Shown here piece after piece: positions 42,714-51,499 of a stretch of 64,000 bases of DNA (position 1 is the first letter of the stretch; every line of letters begins with the position of its first letter). The stretch covers positions 62,001-126,000 of the forward strand of contig JBMNGW010000004.1 in assembly GCA_050950025.1 (NCBI GenBank). The letters run 5' to 3'. The notes under the pieces are model-generated. The model was not told where the DNA came from. It was given only the letters and a program-made list of their open reading frames with translations, and made no database searches. Source of the DNA: JBMNGW01 sp050950025 (GTDB taxonomy: Bacteria > Spirochaetota > Spirochaetia > Sphaerochaetales > Sphaerochaetaceae). A program made the translations under genes and the position numbers.

Positions 42714-44675
42714 TTAGAGCATGATAAGCGGATCGATATCAATTTCCATGTACATACCGCTGGGAGCTTTATATGAGGCGTACACTTCATACGCCACTTG
42801 CTGAATTTTCACTGCCGAACTGCCTCTAAGCACGATATGGTAGCGCCACGAGCCTGCAATTCTTTCAATGGGGCAAGGAGAAGCTCCCAAAATCGAGGGT
42901 ACATCATCACCGCTCATTCTTTGTAAAAGGGATTCAATTTGGTGTTTAAGGTTTTCCAGCTCCTGCTGACATTTTGTGTTATTCCTGCCTCGCAGAACAA
43001 AATTGACTAAGCGGGTATATGGAGGAAACTGCGTTTGGCGACGAGCATTTAGCTCCAGTGCGTAAAACTCGTCTGTTTTACCTTCAGTTGCCATTTTAAT
43101 GGCGTTGTTTTCGGGATTATAGGTTTGCACCACAACTTTTCCCCGATCGCTAAAACGTCCCGAGCGGCCGCTGACTTGGACAATGAGGGCAAAAGAGCGT
43201 TCTTGTGACCGAAAATCGGGAAGATGAAGAGCACTGTCGGCATGAATAATACCCACTAAATCAACCTTAGGAAAATTGAGTCCTTTGGCTACCATTTGAG
43301 TTCCCAACAAGATATCGATAGAGCCGGCTAAAAATGCTTTCAATACTTCTGATGCTTCTCCCCGTTTTTTAGTGGTATCGGCATCCAAGCGGGCAATAGC
43401 CGCAGAGGGAAACAGCTGCTGTATCTGCTGCTCTACCATCTGTGTCCCATAGCCGCCGTACCCGATATCGACAGAGCGGCACTCTGGGCACTCATTAACT
43501 GCCAAACGCACATACCCACAATAGTGGCACATCATACTGTTCTCTTTTTTATGGTGAATAAGCGACACTGAACAACGGGGGCAACTCATTTCATATCCGC
43601 AGGCATTACAATGAAAATAGTGCCCATATCCTCGACGATTTAAAAAAAGGATGACTTGGCGCTTGGCAAGCAAGGTTTTTTTAATTTGGCTAATCAATTG
43701 GGTGGAAAACATCCCTTTTTGACCGACCATATCGATGACTTGAACTGTCGGTACTTGCCCTCCGGCAACTCTGGTAGTCAACCGATGGGCACTGACTTTT
43801 CCCTCTTGCATCATGTAATAGGCTTCCAATGAAGGGGTGGCACTGCCCATAACCAAAATACCATCGGTCATACTGACCCTTTTTTGTGCCACCTGGCGGC
43901 CATGGTACCGCGGCACATTGGAAGCCTTATAAGAACCTTCGTGTTCTTCATCAATAATAATCAGCTTAAGATTCGCAAAAGGGGCAAAGACAGCACTGCG
44001 GGCTCCAATAACGATATCAATTTCGCCGTTAATTATTTTTCGCCATTGTAACAGGCGCTGAGAAGGGCTCAAAGCCGAATGGAGAATCGCCACCCGATTG
44101 CCAAAACGAAGGGCAAGCTGAACGGCAATTTGGTGTGTAAGGGTAATTTCGGGGACCAAATAGATAACTTGTCCCCCTTGTTGAATGATATGCTCGGCAA
44201 TGCGGAAAAAAACTTCGCTTTTACCTGAGCCAGTCACCCCCCACACATAGTGCAGCTTATTTTCACTTTCAATGACAGCCTCAATGACCTGCCGCTGTTC
44301 TGCCGTTAATTGGCTCTCTTTTATAGCGGACAACTCTTCTGATGATTCGTTTACAGGGGCCTCTATCTCTCTACGTCCTGAAGGAATCATGGCACTTAGT
44401 GCTTCACCTTCGCTACATAAATAAAAACGTCCCACCCATTGAGCCAACTCAATCAGCTCTTGGCCAAAAAGGGGCTCTTTATCAAGGACGCGGACAATCG
44501 GTTTAATCTCATAGCTCGTGGGTTCAATACTCTGATGGGTTGCAACCACAAAGCCCACCAGCTGCCGCCGACCAAACGGGACTATCACGCGCTGCCCAAC
44601 TTCCACTATCTTATCACCGGCGCTGTAGGTAAAGCGCTGGCGCAGTGGTGTCGATACTACCACATCAATAAACAT
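42714..44675 (-). CDS. priA: Primosomal protein N' (replication restart helicase)
   Basis: A 653-residue superfamily 2 helicase. An N-terminal DNA-binding domain precedes Walker A (WGVTGSGKSEVFFRIA), DEAH-like IDEEHEGSYK, GSATPSLEA and the paired zinc sites (CNACGYEMSCPRCS, then CHYCGY and CPECRS). Later helicase motifs GTQMVAKGLNFPKVDLVGI and QVSGRSGR follow. It reloads the replisome at stalled forks. The stop overlaps the udg gene by 1 base. Confidence 0.96.
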   Translation of the reverse strand: MFIDVVVSTPLRQRFTYSAGDKIVEVGQRVIVPFGRRQLVGFVVATHQSIEPTSYEIKPIVRVLDKEPLFGQELIELAQWVGRFYLCSEGEALSAMIPSGRREIEAPVNESSEELSAIKESQLTAEQRQVIEAVIESENKLHYVWGVTGSGKSEVFFRIAEHIIQQGGQVIYLVPEITLTHQIAVQLALRFGNRVAILHSALSPSQRLLQWRKIINGEIDIVIGARSAVFAPFANLKLIIIDEEHEGSYKASNVPRYHGRQVAQKRVSMTDGILVMGSATPSLEAYYMMQEGKVSAHRLTTRVAGGQVPTVQVIDMVGQKGMFSTQLISQIKKTLLAKRQVILFLNRRGYGHYFHCNACGYEMSCPRCSVSLIHHKKENSMMCHYCGYVRLAVNECPECRSVDIGYGGYGTQMVEQQIQQLFPSAAIARLDADTTKKRGEASEVLKAFLAGSIDILLGTQMVAKGLNFPKVDLVGIIHADSALHLPDFRSQERSFALIVQVSGRSGRFSDRGKVVVQTYNPENNAIKMATEGKTDEFYALELNARRQTQFPPYTRLVNFVLRGRNNTKCQQELENLKHQIESLLQRMSGDDVPSILGASPCPIERIAGSWRYHIVLRGSSAVKIQQVAYEVYASYKAPSGMYMEIDIDPLIML

Positions 44676-45367
44676 CAGTTGCTCTTCTTTTGGGCTATCG
44701 GCACATCAATAAGAGTTGCTAAGCGCTTCAGATCTTCCCATACAGGGCGCCTGAGTTCAGGGTTCCTTAGCACAGCTGCCGGATGATAAGTAACTACTGT
44801 CGGTATTCCGTTATACCTGTGCTCTTTGTCTCTAAGCATATGCAACGGTTCATCTTTGCCCAGTAAAAAACGGGCTGCCACTTTGCCCACCACCAAAATA
44901 CCTTGGGGGCGAATCAATTTAATTTGGCGCAAGAGGTACGGTAAACAGGCTTGAGCTTCCTCTGGCTCCGGATCGCGGTTATTTGGCGGGCGACATTTGA
45001 CTATATTGGCAATAAACGTATTGGTTTGGCGACTGCAGCCGATAGAAGCAAGCCAAGAGTCAAGATACACTCCCGCTTTGCCCACAAACGCCCGTCCGCT
45101 GCGATCTTCTTCAAATCCCGGCCCTTCACCGACAACGAGCAATGTAGCATTTTCAGATCCTTCTCCGGGGACGGCCAACGTACGCTGTGCCCCTAATTGG
45201 CACAAGCGGCACGCTTGTACCTCAGATGCAATACTCTGCAATGAATCAAGCTGTTTATCAAACGAAGGGGCGCTGCGCTTTTGCCATGAGCCATCGCTAA
45301 GATACTCCAGCACCTCTTCATTCATATCCCACAATTGCTCTTTGAGGTGATTATTCATCTTGGTCAT
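44675..45367 (-). CDS. Family 4 uracil-DNA glycosylase (Fe-S)
   Basis: A 230-residue UDG: CRLCQLGAQRTLAVPGEG with cluster Cys residues, the catalytic motif VVGEGPGFEEDRSGRAFVGKAG, NIVKCRPPNNRDPEPEEAQACLPYL with more cluster Cys residues, and YHPAAVLRNPELR. It excises uracil from DNA. Family 4 enzymes carry a [4Fe-4S] cluster. It sits between truA and priA and overlaps both. Confidence 0.93.
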   Translation of the reverse strand: MTKMNNHLKEQLWDMNEEVLEYLSDGSWQKRSAPSFDKQLDSLQSIASEVQACRLCQLGAQRTLAVPGEGSENATLLVVGEGPGFEEDRSGRAFVGKAGVYLDSWLASIGCSRQTNTFIANIVKCRPPNNRDPEPEEAQACLPYLLRQIKLIRPQGILVVGKVAARFLLGKDEPLHMLRDKEHRYNGIPTVVTYHPAAVLRNPELRRPVWEDLKRLATLIDVPIAQKKSN

Positions 45368-46166
45368 ACGCTATCCTGTATAAATACAATCCTTCGGGTG
45401 CCGCCGTGCGCAGGGCCATCAAACGATCTTGAGCTGCAAGGCGTCTGGCAAATTCTGCAGGCAAAGCTTCTTGTTCTCCCAACTGGAGCATGGTTCCTAC
45501 CATAGAGCGCACTTGGTGCATTAAAAAAGCATTACCGCTGACTTTGTACACCAAGATTTTACCACCCCATTCTGAAGTCTCCCAAAAAAATTCACTCATA
45601 TACAGATCGCGTATTTTTGAGTGGCTTTGATCGGCAGAAGAGCCAAATGTTGTGAAATTATGAGTACCCAGACAACAGGCAGCATAGGCATTTAATAGCT
45701 CCAAAGGGGCAAAGCGTCGAATACGGGCAACTCGGTTCCGATCAAAAGGGGTGTAGTCGCTGATTAATTTAACCATATAGCGATACTCCCGTTCAATGGC
45801 GGTAAAACGGGCATGAAATTTCTCAGTTACCTCTTTAGAATGTGTGAGGCGAATATCGTGAGGCAGGCGTTGATTTAAAGCCAACGTAAATACCTCAGAA
45901 GGTACACTTTGATTGACTGTATCAAAATGGGCCACTTGAGCTAAGGCGTGAACTTTAGCATCGGTACGCCCCGATCCATGCACATGAATCTCCTCTTTAA
46001 GCATCACTGCCAACGCTTCTTCAATTGTCTGTTGAACTGTCCTTCTCCCTTTTTGGCGCTGCCAACCCGAAAAATTAGCACCATCATAACTAATATCGAG
46101 CCTGATTCGTCGCTTCCCCTTTTCCAGGGGGAATTCGCTGGGGCGCTTCCAATCACCTCTGGCCAT
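45351..46166 (-). CDS. truA: tRNA pseudouridine(38-40) synthase
   Basis: A 271-residue TruA: LDISYDGANFSGWQRQ, the catalytic Asp in VHGSGRTDAKVHALAQVAHFD, and KVSGNAFLMHQVRSMVGTML. ATG 46166 is the chosen start: it gives only a 14-base overlap with acpS. An earlier start at 46211 would add an out-of-place hydrophobic stretch. Enzyme modifies the anticodon stem-loop of tRNAs. Confidence 0.94.
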   Translation of the reverse strand: MARGDWKRPSEFPLEKGKRRIRLDISYDGANFSGWQRQKGRRTVQQTIEEALAVMLKEEIHVHGSGRTDAKVHALAQVAHFDTVNQSVPSEVFTLALNQRLPHDIRLTHSKEVTEKFHARFTAIEREYRYMVKLISDYTPFDRNRVARIRRFAPLELLNAYAACCLGTHNFTTFGSSADQSHSKIRDLYMSEFFWETSEWGGKILVYKVSGNAFLMHQVRSMVGTMLQLGEQEALPAEFARRLAAQDRLMALRTAAPEGLYLYRIAYDQDE

Positions 46167-46536
46167 GCAAAAGCTCCAACACAACAAAAGCAAGAGCCAA
46201 AGGCTCTTCATGGGCCAGTGACAAATGAATATTCACCTCCCCAAGTCCCAATCGCTGTCTGTCTTCTTCAGACAAGGTAATAGAAGGCTGGCCTTTCTGA
46301 TCCACAACAACTTCAATGTTTCGCGGTGCTATGGCTGTAAAGCCAGTGCCTAAGGCTTTAACAAAAGCTTCTTTGGCAGCAAATCGGGAGGCTAGGAAAA
46401 AAGGACGTTCTTCAGTCATACCTAAAGCTTGAGCCGCTTCACGTGGGTGAAACATTCTTTGTACGATGTAATCGCTTATGCGCTTTTTATCCATTCTACT
46501 AATGGCAACTGCATCGATGCCGATACCCTTAATCAT
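46153..46536 (-). CDS. acpS: Holo-[acyl-carrier-protein] synthase
   Basis: A 127-residue phosphopantetheinyl transferase: KGIGIDAVAISRM with the metal Asp, FLASRFAAKEAFVKALGTGF with the Glu/Lys motif (W/RFAAKEA), and VNIHLSLAHEEPLALAFVV. It activates acyl carrier protein using CoA. The ATG overlaps the ybbR stop (ATGA). Confidence 0.95.
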   Translation of the reverse strand: MIKGIGIDAVAISRMDKKRISDYIVQRMFHPREAAQALGMTEERPFFLASRFAAKEAFVKALGTGFTAIAPRNIEVVVDQKGQPSITLSEEDRQRLGLGEVNIHLSLAHEEPLALAFVVLELLHGQR

Positions 46537-46940
46537 AACGATACGGCCTCATCGCGAACAAAATAGATGCGCACCACCTCAGGTTTCAGGCTGTAGGTGG
46601 CCTCTATTTCGAACAAAGAAGGGCCAAGGTTAAGTTTTACGGGAGTACCGGCAACTCCCTCATCATTAACTGAAGAAAAATCGGCCACAGCCGTTACAGC
46701 TGAAGGGTTAATCATGGCCAAGTAACGACCTTCGGCTTGGATGGTAAGAAGGACAGACGAAGGGACTGTGCTTGTGGCGCTATAGCCAGCAGGGAGCACA
46801 ACCTGAAGAGGGATTTCGACTTCCCTTTGGTCAACTGAAGTGTAATTTATGATAACAAATACGCCCACAGCCAATAATAAAGAGAAAACTTTCACCGGCC
46901 AATTAACGGCTAAGGAGCGCCATAGGTTACTCGGTTTCAT
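46533..46940 (-). CDS. YbbR-domain protein (CdaA partner)
   Basis: 135 residues from ATG 46940. One N-terminal membrane helix (WPVKVFSLLLAVGVFVIINY) is followed by a single YbbR-like beta domain (VEIPLQVVLPAGYSATSTVPSSVLLTIQAEG). In Bacillus the related CdaR has four such domains and regulates CdaA at the membrane. Here it directly follows cdaA with a 14-base overlap, so a regulatory role on c-di-AMP synthesis is likely. An earlier start at 46979 is possible but lies deeper inside cdaA. Confidence 0.85.
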   Translation of the reverse strand: MKPSNLWRSLAVNWPVKVFSLLLAVGVFVIINYTSVDQREVEIPLQVVLPAGYSATSTVPSSVLLTIQAEGRYLAMINPSAVTAVADFSSVNDEGVAGTPVKLNLGPSLFEIEATYSLKPEVVRIYFVRDEAVSL

Positions 46941-47739
46941 CTGAAGCCACCTCCGAAATGTCTTGCGGTGTGATGTCATGATAACTGAACAGGGCCAACA
47001 ACATCCGCTTAATTGTCGTTGAATCGAGATCGTAGTAGAGGTTGCCGTTGTAGGTGAGACTGATGGCTCCCGTCTCTTCTGAGACTATCAAGACAATGGC
47101 ATCCGATTCCTCTGCTAAGCCCAAAGCTGCCCTGTGGCGGGTGCCAAAGCTCTTTTTAATATCGGTTTGTTCACTTAACGGTAAATAACAGCCGGCTGCC
47201 AGTATTTTACCACCTTGGATTACCATTGCCCCGTCATGCAAAGGGGTATCGTGATCAAAAACGGTAAGAATCAAAGCACTCGATAAATCGGCATTCAACC
47301 GTGTTCCCGTATCAAGAACCCCCTTAATACCCAAATGCCTGATAAATACGATTAAGGCCCCTCTGTTTTTAGATACAAGCACGGTACAGGCATTAAGGAT
47401 GATGTCGATCTGCTCGGCTGTTGTTTGAGTCCCCATACCGAACAACCCCGATCTTCCGCTAAACAATTGGGTAAAAGCTCGTCGTAGCTCCGGTTGGTAC
47501 ACAACACAGATAAAAATAGTGGCTGGCACACTCATATGTTTGAACAACCACAAAAGCGTGTTGAGCTTCAGCACATAAGAGAGGCTAAACAAGCCAAGAA
47601 GAATAAAGAGTACACGGGCAATTTGTTGGGCCTTTGTTTGTGCCACCGAAATATGGAACTGGTAGAACACATAGGTCAACAAGCCTATTTCAATCAGCGG
47701 CGCCATATAACGCCACACGTCCACAACTGTTGAATTCAT
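46927..47739 (-). CDS. cdaA: Diadenylate cyclase (c-di-AMP synthase)
   Basis: A 270-residue membrane DAC. Three N-terminal helices (to about residue 90) precede the cyclase domain with DGAMVIQGGKILAAGCYLPL and GTRHRAALGLAEESDAIVLIVSEE: the DGA and RHR active-site motifs are intact. It condenses two ATP to c-di-AMP, a regulator of potassium and osmotic balance. It lies 3 bases after glpK and overlaps ybbR. Confidence 0.96.
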   Translation of the reverse strand: MNSTVVDVWRYMAPLIEIGLLTYVFYQFHISVAQTKAQQIARVLFILLGLFSLSYVLKLNTLLWLFKHMSVPATIFICVVYQPELRRAFTQLFSGRSGLFGMGTQTTAEQIDIILNACTVLVSKNRGALIVFIRHLGIKGVLDTGTRLNADLSSALILTVFDHDTPLHDGAMVIQGGKILAAGCYLPLSEQTDIKKSFGTRHRAALGLAEESDAIVLIVSEETGAISLTYNGNLYYDLDSTTIKRMLLALFSYHDITPQDISEVASDETE

Positions 47740-47742
47740 CCT

Positions 47743-49263
47743 CTATCCCTCTTCATCGCTCTCTTGCCAATTGAGTGTCCGTTCAATGGCTTTGTTCCAA
47801 AACTTCATTTTCAGCTGCCGTTTTTCTTCGCTGATGACCGGCAGCCAACGTGATTTCTCTTGCCACTGAGTTTTAAGCTCCTCTAGCGATTGCCAAAACC
47901 CCACCGATAAGCCGGCAGCATACGCAGCTCCCAAGGCGGTCGTCTCCACCACAGAGGGCCTAATAACGGGAATTCCCAGCAAGTCGGCTTGAAACTCCAT
48001 CAAAGGCCTACTGGCAGTCATACCTCCATCAACTTTCAACATCTGAATTTTGATCTGCGAATCGGCTTCCATGGCATCAAAAATATCTTTAACTTGGTAA
48101 GCCGTGGCTTCCAGAGCTGCTCGGCAAATATGGGCCGCTGTCACATATCCGGTTAACCCGGCAATGATACCACGGGCATCGCTGCGCCAATAGGGAGCAA
48201 ATAAGCCGCTGAAAGCGGGAACAATATAGACACCCCCCGAATCTGCAACAGTTTCTGCCAAATCACTTACTTCTTTGGCGCTTGTCACCAACTTAAGGTT
48301 GTCGCGCAACCACTGTACTAAAGAGCCGGCCACAGCTATGGAACCTTCCAAAGCATACACCGGCTTTTCGTGTTTGCTTTTGTAGGCAACGGTGCTTAGC
48401 AGCCCCTTGGTCGAATAGCGAATTTGAGGGCCGATGTTTGTCAGCAAAAAACAGCCGGTACCGTAAGTACTTTTACCTTCTCCGGCTTCAAAGCACCCTT
48501 GACCAAAGAGTGCAGCCTGTTGATCGCCTAAAATACCGCATACCGGAATGCCGGAACCCAAAGGACCATCGGCAACTGTGGTGCCGTAAATTTCACCAAA
48601 AGAGGAGACAATAGTCGGCAAGCTGGCACGGGGAATGTCAAACAGCTGTAGCAGTTCATCGCTCCAATCCAAAGTTTGAAGGTCCATTACCATGTAGCGA
48701 CTGGCATTGGTGGCATCGGTAAGGACAACCCCTTTGCCCGCTCCTCCGGTTAACTGCCAAACCAAGAAAGTATCGATGGTGCCAAACACCACCTTTCCTT
48801 TTTGTGCGTCTTTGCGCAACTCTGGTTCATGTTCAAGCATCCAGACAATTTTTGAAGCACTGAAATAGGGGCTGGGAATAAGGCCCGTAATATTCTGCAC
48901 ATACCCTGCAGAAGTCTGTTTTTTAATATGATTAATGAATTCGGAGCCCCTCATATCCTGCCATACAATAGCATTATGGCGAATAATACCGCTGGCAGGC
49001 TCCCACGCAATGATTGTCTCCCGCTGGTTAGTGATGCCAATAGCCGCTATTTCGTTGGCTTTAATGCGCCTTAGAGCTAATGCCTGCTTCATCACTTCTG
49101 CAGTGGTGTTCCAAATCTCCGCAGGATCGTGTTCAACCCACCCCGGCTGAGGATAGATTTGGCGATGTTCCTTTTGTGCGGATGAGACAATAGAACCTTG
49201 ACGATCGAACAATAAAAACCGAGTGCTGCTTGTCCCTTGGTCCAGCGCCCCCACGTATTTCAT
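47743..49263 (-). CDS. glpK: Glycerol kinase
   Basis: A 506-residue FGGY kinase. KYVGALDQGTSSTRFLLFDRQG starts the ATPase domain; AIVWQDMRGSEF, YGTGCFLLTNIG and LKVDGGMTASRPLMEFQADLLGIPV follow. It phosphorylates glycerol to glycerol 3-phosphate. ATG 49263 is used since an earlier start adds non-family residues. A GlpF facilitator or GlpD is not nearby; a glycerophosphodiesterase lies 6 kb downstream on the other strand. Confidence 0.95.
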   Translation of the reverse strand: MKYVGALDQGTSSTRFLLFDRQGSIVSSAQKEHRQIYPQPGWVEHDPAEIWNTTAEVMKQALALRRIKANEIAAIGITNQRETIIAWEPASGIIRHNAIVWQDMRGSEFINHIKKQTSAGYVQNITGLIPSPYFSASKIVWMLEHEPELRKDAQKGKVVFGTIDTFLVWQLTGGAGKGVVLTDATNASRYMVMDLQTLDWSDELLQLFDIPRASLPTIVSSFGEIYGTTVADGPLGSGIPVCGILGDQQAALFGQGCFEAGEGKSTYGTGCFLLTNIGPQIRYSTKGLLSTVAYKSKHEKPVYALEGSIAVAGSLVQWLRDNLKLVTSAKEVSDLAETVADSGGVYIVPAFSGLFAPYWRSDARGIIAGLTGYVTAAHICRAALEATAYQVKDIFDAMEADSQIKIQMLKVDGGMTASRPLMEFQADLLGIPVIRPSVVETTALGAAYAAGLSVGFWQSLEELKTQWQEKSRWLPVISEEKRQLKMKFWNKAIERTLNWQESDEEG

Positions 49264-49332
49264 CTTTTGCTCCTGTACAGTGCACCGTATGGTATAGTAT
49301 ATCGGCAAATGAAAAAACCTACCACAGGGAAT

Positions 49333-49363
49333 TTGACACAGCAACTCCACTCCATGATATACT
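49333..49363 (+). promoter_or_regulatory. Promoter of the DRTGG-HATPase-hydrogenase cassette
   Basis: TTGACA at 49333-49338, then GATATACT at 49356-49363, usable as GATATA with 17-base or TATACT with 19-base spacing. AAGGAG (49370-49375) and ATG 49385 follow, so the mRNA leader is very short. Confidence 0.65.
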
Positions 49364-49384
49364 TCGCATCAAGGAGCTGACATC

Positions 49385-49729
49385 ATGAAGTTGAGCGAAG
49401 TTGTACGGATTGTTAACGGTACTGTGCTTAGCGGTGCCGAGAATTTAGATAAAGAGGTGTTGCTGGGATTCTCATCCGATTTGATGAGCGATGTCTTAAC
49501 ACTATTAGCTGATGATATCCTTTTAATTACGGGGCTGTCCAACAACCAGGCGATTCGCACAGCCGAAATGAGTGACATCTCTCATATCTTATTTGTACGC
49601 AACAAATTTCCCACAAAAACCATGCTTGATTTAGCCAATGAGCATGGCATTACCATCATCACTACCCCTTTTTCTATGTTCAGAGCCAGCGGATTATTAT
49701 TTGAACAAGGGCTTGAACCGGTTTACTAG
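49385..49729 (+). CDS. DRTGG-domain protein
   Basis: A 114-residue DRTGG-type domain with the pattern KLSEVVRIVNGTVLSGAENL, ADDILLITGLSNNQAIRTAEM, and TKTMLDLANEHGITIITTPFSMF. This stand-alone type is often found beside hydrogenase-like and anti-sigma-type ATPase genes in Clostridia and Thermotogae. The domain probably binds a nucleotide or protein partner; exact role unknown. It has its own promoter and leads a three-gene unit. Confidence 0.82.
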   Translation: MKLSEVVRIVNGTVLSGAENLDKEVLLGFSSDLMSDVLTLLADDILLITGLSNNQAIRTAEMSDISHILFVRNKFPTKTMLDLANEHGITIITTPFSMFRASGLLFEQGLEPVY

Positions 49730-49737
49730 GAGAGACG

Positions 49738-50169
49738 ATGCAAACCGTATACCAAGTCCGCCAAGGAGACTTTGCCAACGCCGGCAAAATTTCCAGTACT
49801 GTAAAAGGGGTACTCAAACAACTCAACCTTGCCCCCGAGCATATCAAGCGCATCGTTGTCGCTCTTTATGAAGCAGAAGTCAATGTGGTGGCCCACAGTT
49901 ACGGCGGCTTCATCCAATGTACTTTCGCCTCTGATAAAATCACCATTTATGTTCACGATGAAGGCCCGGGCATTCCCGATGTAACTTTGGCTATGACCGA
50001 AGGGTATTCCACCGCCTCAGCTGAAGTGCGAGAAATGGGATTTGGAGCCGGTATGGGATTATCTAATATGCGGAAAAACTGCGATTTGATGCATATTGAG
50101 TCGGCCCAAGACAAGCCAACCGACATCACAATGGTGTTTAACCTTCAGCAAGGAACACAGCATGGTTGA
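49738..50169 (+). CDS. HATPase protein of anti-sigma/RsbT type
   Basis: A 143-residue GHKL ATPase domain without other parts. N-box ALYEAEVNVVAHSYGG, G1 box VHDEGPGIPD, and G2 box GFGAGMGLSNMRK are kept. Such short proteins act as serine kinases on anti-anti-sigma-like partners; no such partner lies nearby. It follows the DRTGG gene by 8 bases and overlaps the hydrogenase-like gene by 8, so the three work together, perhaps passing a redox signal. Confidence 0.85.
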   Translation: MQTVYQVRQGDFANAGKISSTVKGVLKQLNLAPEHIKRIVVALYEAEVNVVAHSYGGFIQCTFASDKITIYVHDEGPGIPDVTLAMTEGYSTASAEVREMGFGAGMGLSNMRKNCDLMHIESAQDKPTDITMVFNLQQGTQHG

Positions 50170-51499
50170 TCAACCTTTCCATCATGCGTTGAAAGTAAAA
50201 GAGGAGCTGTGCCAAGGGTGCACCCATTGCATGAAGCGCTGCCCCACCCAAGCCATCCGCATAACCGCCGGCAAAGCCCATGTGGATGCTCAGCGCTGTA
50301 TTGACTGTGGTCAATGCATGGATGTCTGTCCGCACAACGCTATTGTTATCGAACAAAACGACTTTAACCAAATCTTCTCCTATAGCCACCGAGTGGCAAT
50401 TGTCCCTTCGCTTCTCATTGGGCAATTTGAAGATACCGTCAGTGAGCCAGAGATTATCGACGCTCTTCACCATATGGGCTTTAGTGCCGTCTATTGGGCC
50501 GAATTTGGCGTCGACATCCTCAAAGCCTTGGGCAACAATATCAGCGTATATGCCGATGTAAAGCCTGTCATCTCTTCCTACTGCCCTGCGGTGGTGCGCT
50601 TAATACAAGTGCGTTATCCGACACTTTTACCCAATGTAAATGTAATGCGCACTGTCGGTCAGATTACGGCCTTGTATGCCAGAGCTCTTTTAGAAAGCCA
50701 AGGGGTAGGCTCAGAGCAAATTGGTATTTTCTACATCACCCCCTGTGCTGCCAAATATGCCCAAATTAAAACACCCGGTTCAGCGACCAGTGGTTTGATT
50801 CAAGGGGGATTAAACATCGATTCTATGTTCAACATGATTCAACAGAATCTGGCCATCAACAGCGATCGCAATCGTCGTGCGCCTTTTATCGGTACTGCTA
50901 CTCCCATCACCAAAGGGGCTTTTTTGTGGAGCCTTACTAAAGGGGAGAGCGCTATGATGCAAGGACGCACCCTTTCGGTGGACGAAGTACACAATGTCAT
51001 TGAATTTCTGGAGTTGGTGGAAGACCAAAAGCAGGAGAATCTTGATTTTTTGGAACTACGAGCCTGCGACACGGGCTGCACAGGAGGTGTTCTGACCCCC
51101 CGCAACCGGTTTTTAGCAACCGAGCGGATTAAACATCATGCCCGCAGTTTACCCAACGAGCTTCCTCTAGAGGTGGTAAAGAGCATCAAAGAATTAGCTC
51201 CTCATTTCTTACGCAATTTAAAAATTGATCGACTGATTGCCAAAAGCCCTTTTGCTTTGGACATCGATACAGCCGAAGCTCTTAAAAAGCTGGAAAAAAT
51301 AGAAGAGTTAACCACCTTTTTGCCCGGCATTGATTGCGGATTATGCGGCAGTCCCACCTGCCGAGCTTTTGCTGAGGATATAACCCGCGGGTATGTCAGC
51401 ATCCGCCGCTGTGTTGTCTTGAAAATGAGGGGCCCTGAGGGCAAAGGGAATTTAGCCCGTGTGTGGGGCGAAGCCATTGCCAAAGAGACACAGAGTTAA
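50162..51499 (+). CDS. [FeFe]-hydrogenase-like Fe-S sensor protein
   Basis: A 445-residue protein. Residues 10-65 hold two [4Fe-4S] motifs (CQGCTHCMKRCP and CIDCGQCMDVCP). The hydrogenase-like part keeps all four H-cluster Cys: SSYCPAVV (L1), TPCAAKYAQ (L2) and RACDTGCTGG (L3). In L1 the Cys used for proton transfer (Cys299 in C. pasteurianum CpI, TSCCP) is Tyr. A C-terminal FeS domain follows (DCGLCGSPTCRAF...RRC). Catalytic H2 turnover is thus unlikely; a redox or H2 sensor is more likely. ATG 50162 fits the 8-base overlap with the HATPase gene. Confidence 0.88.
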   Translation: MVDQPFHHALKVKEELCQGCTHCMKRCPTQAIRITAGKAHVDAQRCIDCGQCMDVCPHNAIVIEQNDFNQIFSYSHRVAIVPSLLIGQFEDTVSEPEIIDALHHMGFSAVYWAEFGVDILKALGNNISVYADVKPVISSYCPAVVRLIQVRYPTLLPNVNVMRTVGQITALYARALLESQGVGSEQIGIFYITPCAAKYAQIKTPGSATSGLIQGGLNIDSMFNMIQQNLAINSDRNRRAPFIGTATPITKGAFLWSLTKGESAMMQGRTLSVDEVHNVIEFLELVEDQKQENLDFLELRACDTGCTGGVLTPRNRFLATERIKHHARSLPNELPLEVVKSIKELAPHFLRNLKIDRLIAKSPFALDIDTAEALKKLEKIEELTTFLPGIDCGLCGSPTCRAFAEDITRGYVSIRRCVVLKMRGPEGKGNLARVWGEAIAKETQS

